The notes below the pieces were generated by a model. It searched no databases and had not been told where the DNA came from. It saw only the letters and a program-made list of their open reading frames with translations. Position numbers and translations under genes: made by a program. Of a DNA stretch of 64,000 nucleotides, positions 10,206 through 19,404 are shown in pieces (within the stretch, counting starts at the first letter, position 1; every line of letters begins with the position of its first letter). Source of the stretch: Kordia sp. TARA_039_SRF (lineage in GTDB: Bacteria; Bacteroidota; Bacteroidia; Flavobacteriales; Flavobacteriaceae); the NCBI GenBank assembly GCA_006383075.2, contig SMNH02000010.1, forward strand, positions 93,056-157,055. Direction: 5' to 3'.

Positions 10206-10722
10206 TAAAGTAATACAAGCAATGTATATTGATGATGATGTGCTAATGGCAGCAGTGAAAAAAGTGCGTCAAGAAAATCATCATATCGAAGAAGTGTACA
10301 CGCCATTTCCGGTACACGGACTAGACAAAGCTATGGGATTAGCGCCTACGCGACTCGCCATTACAGCATTTATGTATGGTTGTGTTGGACTGTCAGTTGC
10401 CGTAACCATGATGTACTATATCATGATTGTAGATTGGCCACAAAACATTGGTGGAAAGCCAAGTTTTAGTTTCTTAGAAAACATGCCAGCATTCGTGCCG
10501 ATTATGTTTGAGATGACGGTATTTTTTGCGGCACACTTAATGGTAATCACATTTTACTTACGTAGTAAATTATGGCCATTCAAAGAAGCTGAAAATCCTG
10601 ACCCAAGAACTACAGATGATCACTTTTTAATGGAAGTGTCAGTTCACGGAGACGAAGAAGAATTAAAAGCATTGTTGTTAGAAACAGGTGCTACAGAAAT
10701 TAAAGTTACAGAAAAGCATTAA
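10198..10722 (+). CDS. actD: Alternative complex III subunit ActD (DUF3341)
   Basis: A 174-residue protein of the DUF3341/ActD family. An N-terminal alpha/beta domain (YTPFPVHGLDKAMGL near residues 35-50) precedes two membrane helices (about 57-82 and 100-122) and a small C-terminal domain. ActD packs against ActC and ActF and supports the membrane assembly; no cofactor ligand is seen. Its ATG lies inside the end of actC. Confidence 0.92.
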   Translation: MSSKVIQAMYIDDDVLMAAVKKVRQENHHIEEVYTPFPVHGLDKAMGLAPTRLAITAFMYGCVGLSVAVTMMYYIMIVDWPQNIGGKPSFSFLENMPAFVPIMFEMTVFFAAHLMVITFYLRSKLWPFKEAENPDPRTTDDHFLMEVSVHGDEEELKALLLETGATEIKVTEKH

Positions 10723-10730
10723 TAAGAATT

Positions 10731-11309
10731 ATGAAGAGCCTTATAAAAATAGGAGTCGTTTTTGGAGCAGCGTTGCTGATGTCTTCATGCTTTGATAAAT
10801 CGCAACCAAACTATCAATACTTTCCTAACATGTATGAATCTGTAGGATATGAAGCATACCAAGAAGTAAATGGTGTGCCTTACGGAGAATATGCAGCGCA
10901 CAATATGGAAGCGCAAATTCCTGCGGATGGAAGTATTAAAAGAGGTTGGATGCCTTATGACTATGATGATACGAATGAAGGATATGAAGCAGCAAAAGCT
11001 GAATTGAAAAATCCATTAGCAACTACCGAAGAAAACTTAGCAAAAGGAAAAGAGCTTTACGGAATCTATTGTGCTATTTGTCACGGAAACAAAGGTGACG
11101 GACAAGGAACTTTAGTGAAGCGTGAAAAATTCTTAGGAATTCCAAGATATGACGATGCAGCAAGAGCTATCACAGAAGGTAGTATTTATCATGTATTAAT
11201 GTATGGTAAAAACAACATGGGATCGCACGCAAGTCAATTAGATACTGAAGAACGCTGGCAAGTAGTGCAGCATGTATTACAATTGAAAGCAGAATTAGAG
11301 AAAAAATAA
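10731..11309 (+). CDS. actE: Alternative complex III subunit ActE, monoheme cytochrome c lipoprotein
   Basis: A 192-residue lipoprotein: signal helix then SSC with Cys20 as the acylation site. The cytochrome c domain has one heme motif CAICH (114-118) and a candidate distal Met ligand in MYGKNNMGSH (about 156-165). ActE is the exit heme of alternative complex III, passing electrons to the adjacent oxidase or to soluble cytochrome c. Because actA also carries an added monoheme domain, the complex would have seven c-type hemes. Confidence 0.93.
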   Translation: MKSLIKIGVVFGAALLMSSCFDKSQPNYQYFPNMYESVGYEAYQEVNGVPYGEYAAHNMEAQIPADGSIKRGWMPYDYDDTNEGYEAAKAELKNPLATTEENLAKGKELYGIYCAICHGNKGDGQGTLVKREKFLGIPRYDDAARAITEGSIYHVLMYGKNNMGSHASQLDTEERWQVVQHVLQLKAELEKK

Positions 11310-11337
11310 GACCAATAACGATATAGAATTATATACA

Positions 11338-12753
11338 ATGTATACGTTTTCAAATAGATTAAGACTTTTTGCAATTATTTCCTTTGTGCTTGGAGCTATT
11401 ATGGTAGGATTGAGTTTTTACTATACACCGGCAAACGTTCCTGAAATGAAAGCAATGCACGCCGCTCACGATGCACACGGAGGACACGGAAGTGCAGCTC
11501 ATGCAGACGCATCGCACAGTGATGATAAAACCTCGCATCATGACGCACATGAAAATGCACATGCAGCAGATAAAAGTCACGGCGATAAAGCACATGCTTC
11601 TGATGGAGGACATCACAAAAGCCAAGCTGACATTGACAAGCACCATCTTCAGCAATTACAAAACAAGCCTTGGGCAGCTGTATATGTAGCAGCATTCTTC
11701 TTTATGATGATTGCACTTGGTGTATTGGCGTTTTACGCAATTCAACGTGCCGCACAAGCAGGTTGGTCGCCATTGCTATTTAGAGTGATGGAAGGAATTG
11801 GTGCCTACATCATTCCTGGAACAATTATTATCATCGCATTGATAGTGTTGAGTTTTCCAAGTTTGCACTTAAATCACTTATTCCATTGGATGGATCCTGA
11901 ATTAGTAAAAGAAGGTGGAGAACACTATGACAAATTAACAGCCGGAAAAAGCGGTTGGTTAAATACAACAGGATTCCTTGTAAGAGCAATTATTTACAGT
12001 ACCATTTGGATTGTATATAGCATTTTATCAAGACGTTTTTCTGTGCGACAAGACAACTCAAATGACAATAGCAACTTTAAGAAAAACTTCAGATTGGCTG
12101 CGGTATTCTTAGTATTATTCTTAATCTCAGAATCTATGATGTCTTGGGATTGGATTATGTCTTTTGATCACCACTGGTTCAGTACACTATTTGGATGGTA
12201 TGTATTTGCAAGTATGTTTGTATCTGGAATCACCGTAATCGCGTTAATAACAATCTATCTTAAATCAAGAGGATATCTAGAATATGTAAATGATAGTCAT
12301 TTACACGATTTAGCAAAATTTATGTTTGGTATCAGTATTTTCTGGACATATTTATGGTTCTCTCAATTCATGTTAATCTGGTATTCAAACATTCCAGAAG
12401 AAGTTACCTACTTCATCACACGAATTGATGATTATACCTTACCATTCTTTGGAATGTTAGGATTAAATCTAATATTCCCATTACTAATCTTAATGAATAG
12501 TGATTTCAAGAGATTAAACTGGATTATTGTAATTGCAGGAATTGTAATTCTATTCGGTCACTATCTTGATGTGTTCAATATGGTAATGCCAGCAACAGTT
12601 GGTGCACAATGGTCACTCGGATTGGCTGAAGTAGGAGCCATTCTATTATTCTTAGGATTATTCATCTTTGTAGTGTTTACCGCACTTACAAAGGCACCAT
12701 TAATGGCAAAACGAAATCCGTTTATTGAAGAAAGTAAACACTTTCATTATTAA
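11338..12753 (+). CDS. actF: Alternative complex III subunit ActF with His-rich loop
   Basis: A 471-residue polytopic NrfD-like paralogue of ActC, about ten membrane helices. Between helix 1 (about 7-27) and helix 2 (about 113-135) lies a strongly His-rich segment (about 40-102) of HAAHDAHGGHG type, with roughly twenty histidines. That loop should face the periplasm and is not part of the usual ActF core; metal binding is an inference. Core motifs such as WDWIMSFDHHWFSTLFGW (about 264-281) identify the family. No actG or actH follows; cox genes begin after 26 bp. Confidence 0.93.
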   Translation: MYTFSNRLRLFAIISFVLGAIMVGLSFYYTPANVPEMKAMHAAHDAHGGHGSAAHADASHSDDKTSHHDAHENAHAADKSHGDKAHASDGGHHKSQADIDKHHLQQLQNKPWAAVYVAAFFFMMIALGVLAFYAIQRAAQAGWSPLLFRVMEGIGAYIIPGTIIIIALIVLSFPSLHLNHLFHWMDPELVKEGGEHYDKLTAGKSGWLNTTGFLVRAIIYSTIWIVYSILSRRFSVRQDNSNDNSNFKKNFRLAAVFLVLFLISESMMSWDWIMSFDHHWFSTLFGWYVFASMFVSGITVIALITIYLKSRGYLEYVNDSHLHDLAKFMFGISIFWTYLWFSQFMLIWYSNIPEEVTYFITRIDDYTLPFFGMLGLNLIFPLLILMNSDFKRLNWIIVIAGIVILFGHYLDVFNMVMPATVGAQWSLGLAEVGAILLFLGLFIFVVFTALTKAPLMAKRNPFIEESKHFHY

Positions 12754-12779
12754 TTAATTTCAAAACAGTATAAAATAAG

Positions 12780-13856
12780 ATGACTACTGGTTTACTAACG
12801 TTTATAGTACTTATCCTCATTGCAATCGCAATTTGGCAGCTGACGAAGATATTTGACTTATCACAAGCAAAAGCTGATAACACGCAAATAGCGAATGACA
12901 AGGATAACAATGTCAATGGATACCTAATGATGGGATTCTTGATGTTCATATACATCATAACAATCATTTCTTTCTGGAAATGGGGAGATTTACCATTGAT
13001 TGGAAATGCAGCTTCAGAACACGGATCAAGTGTAGATACACTGATGATTATATCTATGGTATTAATCTTCTTTGTACAAACAGTAACACAAGCATTACTT
13101 CACTATTTTGCTTACAAATACAGAGGTAAAAAAGGAAGAAAAGCATTATACTACGCTGATAATGATAAATTAGAGTTCATTTGGACAATCATTCCAGTAA
13201 TTACATTAGCAGGTTTAATTCTTTATGGATTATTCACGTGGAATGAAATCATGGACGTAAATATGGACGATGATCCAATTGTTGTTGAATTATACGCGCA
13301 ACAGTTCAACTGGAAAGCGAGATACGCTGGAGAAGACAATGTACTTGGAAAAGCAAACGTTCGTTTAATTGACTTAGGAGAAAATCCAAACATTCTTGGA
13401 TTGGACAGAGAAGATGCATACGCACAAGACGATGTTATTGTACAAGAATTACACTTGCCTGTAAATCGTAAAGTAGTATTCAAAATGCGCTCGCAAGACG
13501 TATTGCACTCTGCATACATGCCACACTTTAGAATGCAAATGAATTGTGTTCCTGGTATGATTACTGAGTTTGCGATGACACCAACAATGACAACGCAGGA
13601 AATGCGTGAAACACAAAAAATACAAAAAAAAGTAAGTCGTATCAATGCATTAAGAGCAGCAAAAAGTGAAACTTTAATAGCTAAAGGAGAAGATCCATTA
13701 GAGCCGTACGAGTTCAACTATCTTTTACTCTGTAACAAAATTTGTGGTGAATCACACTACAACATGCAAATCAACGTAATTGTTGAAAGTCAAGAAGATT
13801 TCGATAAGTGGATGGCAGAGCAAGAAACTTTCGGAAAAGGAAAAGTTAAAAAATAA
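12780..13856 (+). CDS. coxB: Cytochrome c oxidase subunit II (CuA)
   Basis: A 358-residue oxidase subunit II. It takes electrons at the binuclear CuA centre, with ligands visible as His243 (DVLHSAYMPHFRMQM) and CNKICGESHYNM, giving Cys318, Cys322, His326 and Met329. Four hydrophobic helices (about 3-21, 48-66, 85-106 and 130-152) are seen instead of the usual two. Between His243 and Cys318 there are 75 residues, about 40 more than in typical subunit II; the surplus is a Lys/Arg/Ala-rich helix. It sits between actF and coxA, consistent with a complex III-oxidase supercomplex. Confidence 0.95.
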   Translation: MTTGLLTFIVLILIAIAIWQLTKIFDLSQAKADNTQIANDKDNNVNGYLMMGFLMFIYIITIISFWKWGDLPLIGNAASEHGSSVDTLMIISMVLIFFVQTVTQALLHYFAYKYRGKKGRKALYYADNDKLEFIWTIIPVITLAGLILYGLFTWNEIMDVNMDDDPIVVELYAQQFNWKARYAGEDNVLGKANVRLIDLGENPNILGLDREDAYAQDDVIVQELHLPVNRKVVFKMRSQDVLHSAYMPHFRMQMNCVPGMITEFAMTPTMTTQEMRETQKIQKKVSRINALRAAKSETLIAKGEDPLEPYEFNYLLLCNKICGESHYNMQINVIVESQEDFDKWMAEQETFGKGKVKK

Positions 13857-13885
13857 AAATAAATTTTAAGATATAACATATAGAT

Positions 13886-15682
13886 ATGTCAGCAACAGCA
13901 GCACACGCAGGAGATCACGGACACGATCACGGACATCATCATAAAGAGACATTCATCACTAAATATATATTTAGTCAGGACCACAAGATGATTGCCAAGC
14001 AATACCTTATTACAGGTATCATTATGGGAGTTATCGGGATTGGAATGTCATTATTGTTCCGTATGCAACTTGCATGGCCAAAAGAATCATTCACCATTTT
14101 TGAAATATTCTTAGGAAACTGGGCTCCTGAAGGAGTAATGAGTGCAGATAAATACTTAGCCTTAGTAACCATTCATGGTACTATTATGGTATTCTTTGTA
14201 TTAACGGCAGGGTTGAGTGGTACATTCAGTAACTTGCTAATTCCGTTGCAAATTGGTGCGCGCGATATGGCATCAGGATTCTTAAACATGGTTTCGTACT
14301 GGTTGTTCTTCCTATCAAGTGTCATCATGATTTCGTCACTATTTGTAGAAGGTGGGTCGGCATCTTCGGGTTGGACAGTATATCCACCATTAAGTGCCTT
14401 GCCTGAAGCAATCCCAGGTTCTGGATTAGGAATGACATTATGGTTGGTGTCGATGGCAATATTCATCGCATCATCGTTACTAGGTTCATTAAACTATATC
14501 GTAACTGTAATCAACTTACGTACAAAAGGAATGTCTATGACAAGATTGCCATTAACAATTTGGGCATTCTTCGTAACGGCAATTATTGGTGTAGTTTCGT
14601 TCCCAGTATTATTGTCGGCAGCATTACTATTAATCTTTGATAGAAGCTTTGGAACATCGTTCTATCTATCAGACATATTCATACAAGGAGAAGCATTACA
14701 CTATCAAGGTGGATCGCCAGTATTATTTGAACACTTATTTTGGTTCTTAGGACACCCTGAAGTATATATTGTACTATTACCAGCATTGGGTATAACCTCT
14801 GAAATTATTGCCACAAACTCTCGAAAACCTATCTTTGGATATCGAGCCATGGTTGCGTCAATTCTTGCAATCGCGTTCTTATCAACAATTGTTTGGGGGC
14901 ATCACATGTTTATCTCAGGAATGAATCCATTCTTAGGTTCTGTATTTACATTTACAACCCTATTAATCGCGATTCCATCCGCAGTAAAAGCGTTCAACTA
15001 TATCACCACACTCTGGAAAGGAAACTTGCAGATGAACCCTGCAATGCTATTCTCAATCGGATTGGTATCAACATTCATCACAGGTGGTTTAACAGGAATT
15101 ATTCTAGGAGACAGTACGCTCGATATCAACGTACATGATACATACTTCGTAGTAGCTCACTTCCACTTAGTAATGGGTATCTCTGCACTATATGGATTAT
15201 TTGCAGGAGTATATCACTGGTTCCCTAAAATGTTCGGACGCATGATGAACAAAAACTTAGGATACATTCACTTCTGGGTAACTGCGGTCTGTGCATACGG
15301 AGTATTCTTCCCAATGCACTTTATCGGAATGGCAGGATTACCAAGACGTTACTATACAAACTCAGAATTCCCATTATTTGATGACTTAGCAGATGTAAAC
15401 GTAGTAATTACAATGTTTGCTATCATTGGTGGAGCATTCCAGTTGGTATTTTTATACAACTTCTTTAGCAGTATTTTCTACGGTAAAAAAGCAACACAAA
15501 ACCCTTGGAGAGCTAACACCTTAGAGTGGACAACTCCAGTAGAGCATATGCACGGAAACTGGCCAGGTGAAATTCCACACGTACACCGTTGGGCGTATGA
15601 CTATAGCAAACCTGGACACGATGAGGATTTCGTTCCGCAAACGGTTCCAATGAAAGAAGGAGAAGAAGAATTACATCATTAA
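13886..15682 (+). CDS. coxA: Cytochrome c oxidase subunit I (heme-copper)
   Basis: A 598-residue heme-copper oxidase catalytic subunit with about twelve membrane helices. It reduces O2 at the heme a3-CuB site and pumps protons. The GHPEVYIVLLPALG motif (about 290-303) with Glu and the His-Tyr pair marks an A1-type enzyme; WGHHMFISGMNPF gives CuB histidines, and FHLVMG a heme ligand region. The N-terminus has an unusual His/Asp/Gly-rich tail (HAGDHGHDHGHHHKE, about 7-21). It ends the act-cox operon and is followed by a terminator at 15747-15774. Confidence 0.97.
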   Translation: MSATAAHAGDHGHDHGHHHKETFITKYIFSQDHKMIAKQYLITGIIMGVIGIGMSLLFRMQLAWPKESFTIFEIFLGNWAPEGVMSADKYLALVTIHGTIMVFFVLTAGLSGTFSNLLIPLQIGARDMASGFLNMVSYWLFFLSSVIMISSLFVEGGSASSGWTVYPPLSALPEAIPGSGLGMTLWLVSMAIFIASSLLGSLNYIVTVINLRTKGMSMTRLPLTIWAFFVTAIIGVVSFPVLLSAALLLIFDRSFGTSFYLSDIFIQGEALHYQGGSPVLFEHLFWFLGHPEVYIVLLPALGITSEIIATNSRKPIFGYRAMVASILAIAFLSTIVWGHHMFISGMNPFLGSVFTFTTLLIAIPSAVKAFNYITTLWKGNLQMNPAMLFSIGLVSTFITGGLTGIILGDSTLDINVHDTYFVVAHFHLVMGISALYGLFAGVYHWFPKMFGRMMNKNLGYIHFWVTAVCAYGVFFPMHFIGMAGLPRRYYTNSEFPLFDDLADVNVVITMFAIIGGAFQLVFLYNFFSSIFYGKKATQNPWRANTLEWTTPVEHMHGNWPGEIPHVHRWAYDYSKPGHDEDFVPQTVPMKEGEEELHH

Positions 15683-15746
15683 CATCTCTACATGAGTGGA
15701 AATCTCAAAAAAATAAAAATATTCTCAAATGAGAATACAAATAATA

Positions 15747-15774
15747 AAAAGCCTTTCTCCATAGAAAGGCTTTT
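15747..15774 (+). terminator. Rho-independent terminator of the act-cox operon
   Basis: A perfect 12-bp stem (15747-15758 against 15763-15774, core AAAAGCCTTTCT) with loop CCAT. The descending arm runs straight into T-rich sequence that also holds the ruvB -7 box. A smaller ATTCTC/GAGAAT hairpin lies just upstream at 15721-15736. Confidence 0.9.
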
Positions 15775-15780
15775 GTTTTA

Positions 15781-15788
15781 TATCTTTG
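15781..15788 (+). promoter_or_regulatory. -7 box (TATCTTTG) of ruvB
   Basis: Exact TAnnTTTG match only 6 nt before the ruvB ATG at 15795, so transcription would begin at or next to the start codon and the mRNA would be nearly leaderless. No -33 TTG is present at normal distance; that place is taken by the upstream terminator stem. Confidence 0.5.
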
Positions 15789-15794
15789 TTTCTA

Positions 15795-16817
15795 ATGAAC
15801 GACAATTTAGACCCTACAAATCAGAACTATTCGTCTGAGGAATTAGACATAGAAAAAGCATTGCGTCCACTGTCTTTTGAAGACTTTACAGGACAAGATC
15901 AAGTATTAGAAAACCTAGAAGTTTTTGTGCAAGCAGCAAATCTCCGCGATGAAGCACTAGATCATACCTTATTTCACGGACCTCCAGGATTGGGAAAAAC
16001 GACACTCGCACACATTCTAGCAAATGAATTGGGTGTGAGTATCAAAGTCACTTCGGGACCTGTACTAGACAAGCCAGGCGATTTGGCGGGACTTTTGACG
16101 AATCTTGATGAGCGAGATGTATTGTTTATTGATGAAATTCATCGTTTAAGTCCGATTGTGGAAGAATATCTCTATTCAGCGATGGAAGATTACAAAATTG
16201 ATATCATGATTGAATCGGGACCAAATGCGAGAACCGTTCAAATCAACCTGAATCCATTCACGCTCGTAGGAGCAACTACGCGTTCAGGATTGCTTACAGC
16301 GCCCATGCGTGCACGTTTCGGAATTGCAAGTCGATTGCAATACTACTCAACAGAATTATTGTCTACCATCGTTCAAAGAAGTGCACAAATACTCAATGTA
16401 CCAATCAGCATGGAAGCTGCTATTGAAATCGCAGGAAGAAGTCGTGGAACGCCGCGTATCGCCAATGCGCTGCTTCGTAGAGTGCGCGATTTTGCACAAA
16501 TCAAAGGAAATGGTACCATTGATATAGAAATAGCACGTTTCAGTCTAAAAGCACTCAATGTGGATGCCTATGGTTTGGACGAAATGGACAATCGAATACT
16601 CTCTACCATCATCGACAAATTCAAAGGTGGACCTGTCGGAATCACAACCTTGGCAACAGCCGTTTCTGAAAGTGGTGAAACCATTGAAGAAGTTTACGAG
16701 CCATTTCTCATACAACAAGGATTCATCATCCGAACGCCAAGAGGAAGAGAAGTCACCGAACTTGCCTACAAACACCTAGGAAGAGTCAAAGGAGGTATTC
16801 AAGGCGGTTTGTTTTGA
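15795..16817 (+). CDS. ruvB: Holliday junction branch migration ATPase RuvB
   Basis: RuvB is the AAA+ motor that drives branch migration with RuvA. The 340-residue product has Walker A GPPGLGKT (about 62-69), Walker [12 protein letters not shown] (about 109-119), the sensor-1 region GATTRSG (about 157-163) and a C-terminal winged helix ([10 protein letters not shown], about 309-318). The ATG at 15795 is preferred over an in-frame TTG at 15786 because the latter lies inside the -7 box. ruvA lies 5 kb downstream, separated by P450, queG and maeB. Confidence 0.97.
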   Translation: MNDNLDPTNQNYSSEELDIEKALRPLSFEDFTGQDQVLENLEVFVQAANLRDEALDHTLFHGPPGLGKTTLAHILANELGVSIKVTSGPVLDKPGDLAGLLTNLDERDVLFIDEIHRLSPIVEEYLYSAMEDYKIDIMIESGPNARTVQINLNPFTLVGATTRSGLLTAPMRARFGIASRLQYYSTELLSTIVQRSAQILNVPISMEAAIEIAGRSRGTPRIANALLRRVRDFAQIKGNGTIDIEIARFSLKALNVDAYGLDEMDNRILSTIIDKFKGGPVGITTLATAVSESGETIEEVYEPFLIQQGFIIRTPRGREVTELAYKHLGRVKGGIQGGLF

Positions 16818-16835
16818 AATTATAAATATAAAATG

Positions 16836-16892
16836 TGTCACATCGAGCGCAGTCGAGATGCTAAATGTTGAATTTAGAGTAAAACTCTAAAT
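16836..16892. repeat. Imperfect palindromic element and 9-bp hairpin downstream of ruvB
   Basis: Positions 16836-16860 hold a GC-rich near-palindrome (core TCGAGCGCAGTCGA) that stands out from the AT-rich surroundings. It is followed by a perfect 9-bp stem with a 3-nt loop (16872-16880 against 16884-16892, ATTTAGAGT). The hairpin lacks a T-tail, so it is not a clear terminator. It resembles a REP-like intergenic repeat. Confidence 0.55.
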
Positions 16893-16901
16893 GAAAAAGT
16901 C

Positions 16902-16941
16902 AAATCAACAAATCAACAAATCAACAAATCAACAAATCAAC
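16902..16941. repeat. Five tandem copies of octamer AAATCAAC
   Basis: Five exact 8-bp units run head to tail, then decay into A/C-rich sequence (AAAGAACAAAGAAC, then AGCGAAGCGACCC and two ACCCAAC units) up to the P450 ATG. Unit length and exact identity suggest slippage during replication. Confidence 0.9.
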
Positions 16942-17018
16942 AAAGAACAAAGAACAAATAACGAAAAACAAACAACAAAAAACCAAAAGCGAAGCGACCC
17001 AACACCCAACACCCAAAA

Positions 17019-18353
17019 ATGTACAGCTACCCAAAAACAATCCCATTCTATAAAATTTTCTTGAAATCGTCCTCGATTACTCGAAACCCGATTCCGTTTC
17101 ACAAAGAAAATTTTCAAAAGCATGGAGATTCGTTTGCGATTTCGCCGCCGTTTTCAAAAAAAATCATGTTAACGCGTGATGCAGCAATCACAATGCATCT
17201 GTTGCGAAAAAATCATCGGAACTATAACAAATCTAAAATTCAAACTAAGTTCTTATCAAAATATGTTGGGAAAGGATTATTGACCTCAAGTGGCGAGTAC
17301 TGGTTAAAGCAGCGACGACTCATTCAACCTGCATTTCACAAAGAAAAATTGCAGAAACTCGTCACTATCATGGAAAATACCATTGAAAAGCAGCTAGAAA
17401 ATATTTCAGAAAATACGAGTATCAATCTCTATCCAATCATGAACGAATTGGCGTTTCATGTAGTAGCAAAATCGTTATTCAACTATTCTTCGGACGAAAA
17501 CACGATGCATCGTCTTCAAAAAATTATTGAAACGTTACAAGATTTTATCATTCGAGAAATCCGTCAACCACACAAACAATGGTGGTACAAAGTCAGCGGA
17601 TTGGTCAACAAACATTTAAAACTCGTGCAAGAAAGTCGCGAAATCATCAATAAAGTAATCGAAGAACGCCGAAATTCAGATAAAGAACACGACGATTTGC
17701 TCGATATGTTGCTCAAAGCAAAATATGAAGACGACGGCACATCCATGACAAACGAACAACTCATTGACGAAATCCTAATCTTCTTTGTGGCAGGACACGA
17801 AACAACCGCAAACGCGCTCACATTTACCTTTCATCTCATTGCTAAAAATCCAGCAGTTTACAAAAAAGTATTGGCTGAAATTGATAAGATTGATGAAACC
17901 CTATCGCCTATGGAAAAAATTGGTAAACTCAACTATGTGAAAAACTGTGTAGAAGAGTCAATGCGCTTGTATCCGCCAGCTTGGATTACAGACAGAGTGG
18001 CGATTGAAGACGATTCGTTTGGTGATTTTACGGTAGAAAAAGGAACAATGATTGGGATTTCATTCTACGAATTACATCGAAATCCAACCTACTGGAAAAA
18101 CCCGAACGATTTCATGCCCGAACGTTTTGCAGATGAAAACCGAAAAGAAATCGCCAATTACTACTTTCCGTTTGGTGCCGGACCGCGCATGTGTATCGGA
18201 AATAACTTTGCCATGTATGAAATGATGTTGTCAGTCTATCAAATGTTGAAAAAATACGACATCAAAACGAATCAAGAAAATATAGAAATTTCGCCACTCA
18301 TCACACTAAAACCTGTCAATGTGATGTTGACGTTTAGCAAAAAAGCTCCTTGA
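17019..18353 (+). CDS. Cytochrome P450
   Basis: A 444-residue soluble heme-thiolate monooxygenase of the bacterial CYP class close to CYP102/fatty-acid-hydroxylase-like sequences. Seen are the I-helix oxygen-activation motif AGHETT (about 258-263), ExxR at Glu313-Arg316 in EESMR, and the heme loop [13 protein letters not shown] with proximal Cys392. There is no fused reductase, so separate redox partners are needed. The substrate cannot be told. It lies between ruvB and queG, behind 200 bp of repeats, and its TGA overlaps the queG TTG start. The flanking repeats hint at a later insertion into a conserved core region. Confidence 0.93.
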   Translation: MYSYPKTIPFYKIFLKSSSITRNPIPFHKENFQKHGDSFAISPPFSKKIMLTRDAAITMHLLRKNHRNYNKSKIQTKFLSKYVGKGLLTSSGEYWLKQRRLIQPAFHKEKLQKLVTIMENTIEKQLENISENTSINLYPIMNELAFHVVAKSLFNYSSDENTMHRLQKIIETLQDFIIREIRQPHKQWWYKVSGLVNKHLKLVQESREIINKVIEERRNSDKEHDDLLDMLLKAKYEDDGTSMTNEQLIDEILIFFVAGHETTANALTFTFHLIAKNPAVYKKVLAEIDKIDETLSPMEKIGKLNYVKNCVEESMRLYPPAWITDRVAIEDDSFGDFTVEKGTMIGISFYELHRNPTYWKNPNDFMPERFADENRKEIANYYFPFGAGPRMCIGNNFAMYEMMLSVYQMLKKYDIKTNQENIEISPLITLKPVNVMLTFSKKAP

Positions 18354-19282
18354 AATCAACGGAAAAACATACACAACTCATCAAAGCCGAAGCCAAACGC
18401 TTGGGTTTTCTGTCTTGTGGCATTTCAAAAGCGGAATTTTTAGAAGAAGAAGCACCGCGATTGGAAGCTTGGCTCAACCAAAACATGCACGGCGAAATGC
18501 ATTACATGGAAAATCATTTCGACAAGCGACTCGACCCAACGAAATTGGTAGAAGGTTCCAAATCGGTAGTGTCCTTACTCTTAAACTACTATCCGTCAGA
18601 AACGCAAAAAGATTCGGAAGCACCTAAGATTTCCAAGTATGCCTACGGAATGGATTATCATTTCGTCATCAAAGACAAGCTCAAACAACTTCTGCATTTC
18701 ATTCAAGAAGAAATTGGCGACGTACACGGAAGAGCGTTTGTAGACTCTGCGCCAGTGTTGGACAAAGCGTGGGCAGCCAAAAGTGGTTTGGGCTGGATTG
18801 GCAAACACAGCAATTTACTCACGCAAAAAGTAGGTTCGTTCTATTTTATTGCAGAACTCATCATCGATTTAGAATTGGAATACGATACGCCAGTCACAGA
18901 CCATTGCGGAAGCTGTACTGCTTGTATTGATGCGTGTCCCACAAACGCTATAGTGGAACCGTATGTGGTTGACGGAAGCAAATGTATTTCCTATTTTACC
19001 ATCGAACTTAAAAACGAAATTCCAACACACGTACAAGGACAATTTGACAATTGGATGTTTGGCTGTGATGTTTGTCAAGACGTATGTCCTTGGAATCGCT
19101 TCTCAAAACCCCACAACGAACCACTGTTCAATCCGCATCCAGAATTATTGTCCATGACTAAAAAAGAGTGGGAAGAAATCACGCAAGAAGTTTTTAGCGA
19201 AATCTTTAAAAAATCTGCAGTAAAACGAACAAAATATGCAGGTTTGGTGCGAAATATCAAGTTCTTAAAAACTGAAAAGTAA
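18350..19282 (+). CDS. queG: Epoxyqueuosine reductase QueG
   Basis: QueG reduces epoxyqueuosine to queuosine in tRNA, using cobalamin and two [4Fe-4S] clusters. The 310-residue product has the ferredoxin-like cysteine sets [12 protein letters not shown] (about 185-196) and [10 protein letters not shown] (about 235-244), and the N-terminal cobalamin-binding part with [23 protein letters not shown] (about 127-149, partly conserved). The start is TTG at 18350, overlapping the P450 stop as TTGA; no upstream ATG exists and the next Met would cut into the domain, so the TTG start is likely. Confidence 0.94.
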   Translation: MKSTEKHTQLIKAEAKRLGFLSCGISKAEFLEEEAPRLEAWLNQNMHGEMHYMENHFDKRLDPTKLVEGSKSVVSLLLNYYPSETQKDSEAPKISKYAYGMDYHFVIKDKLKQLLHFIQEEIGDVHGRAFVDSAPVLDKAWAAKSGLGWIGKHSNLLTQKVGSFYFIAELIIDLELEYDTPVTDHCGSCTACIDACPTNAIVEPYVVDGSKCISYFTIELKNEIPTHVQGQFDNWMFGCDVCQDVCPWNRFSKPHNEPLFNPHPELLSMTKKEWEEITQEVFSEIFKKSAVKRTKYAGLVRNIKFLKTEK

Positions 19283-19354
19283 TTCTAAAAGCTTTTGGGT
19301 GTTAAATAATACCAAAGAAAAGCTATTAAATTTTTTCCTTTACTTGCAGACTCA

Positions 19355-19362
19355 TAAATTTG
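19355..19362 (+). promoter_or_regulatory. -7 box (TAAATTTG) of maeB
   Basis: TAnnTTTG match 42 nt before the maeB ATG. No good -33 TTG. An imperfect hairpin (AGCTTTT at 19290-19296 with AAAAGCT at 19318-19324) lies just upstream and may end the queG transcript. Confidence 0.4.
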
Positions 19363-19404
19363 CAAATTCATAGTGTCACAAACAAGGGCAAAAAAAGACC
19401 TACA

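Noticed and set aside
13223..13717. Minus-strand 164-residue frame opposite coxB
   Set aside because: Antisense of the CuA domain; the plus-strand product has intact copper ligands.
16902..16941. CRISPR array
   Set aside because: Units are 8 bp and contiguous, with no spacers and no cas genes nearby.
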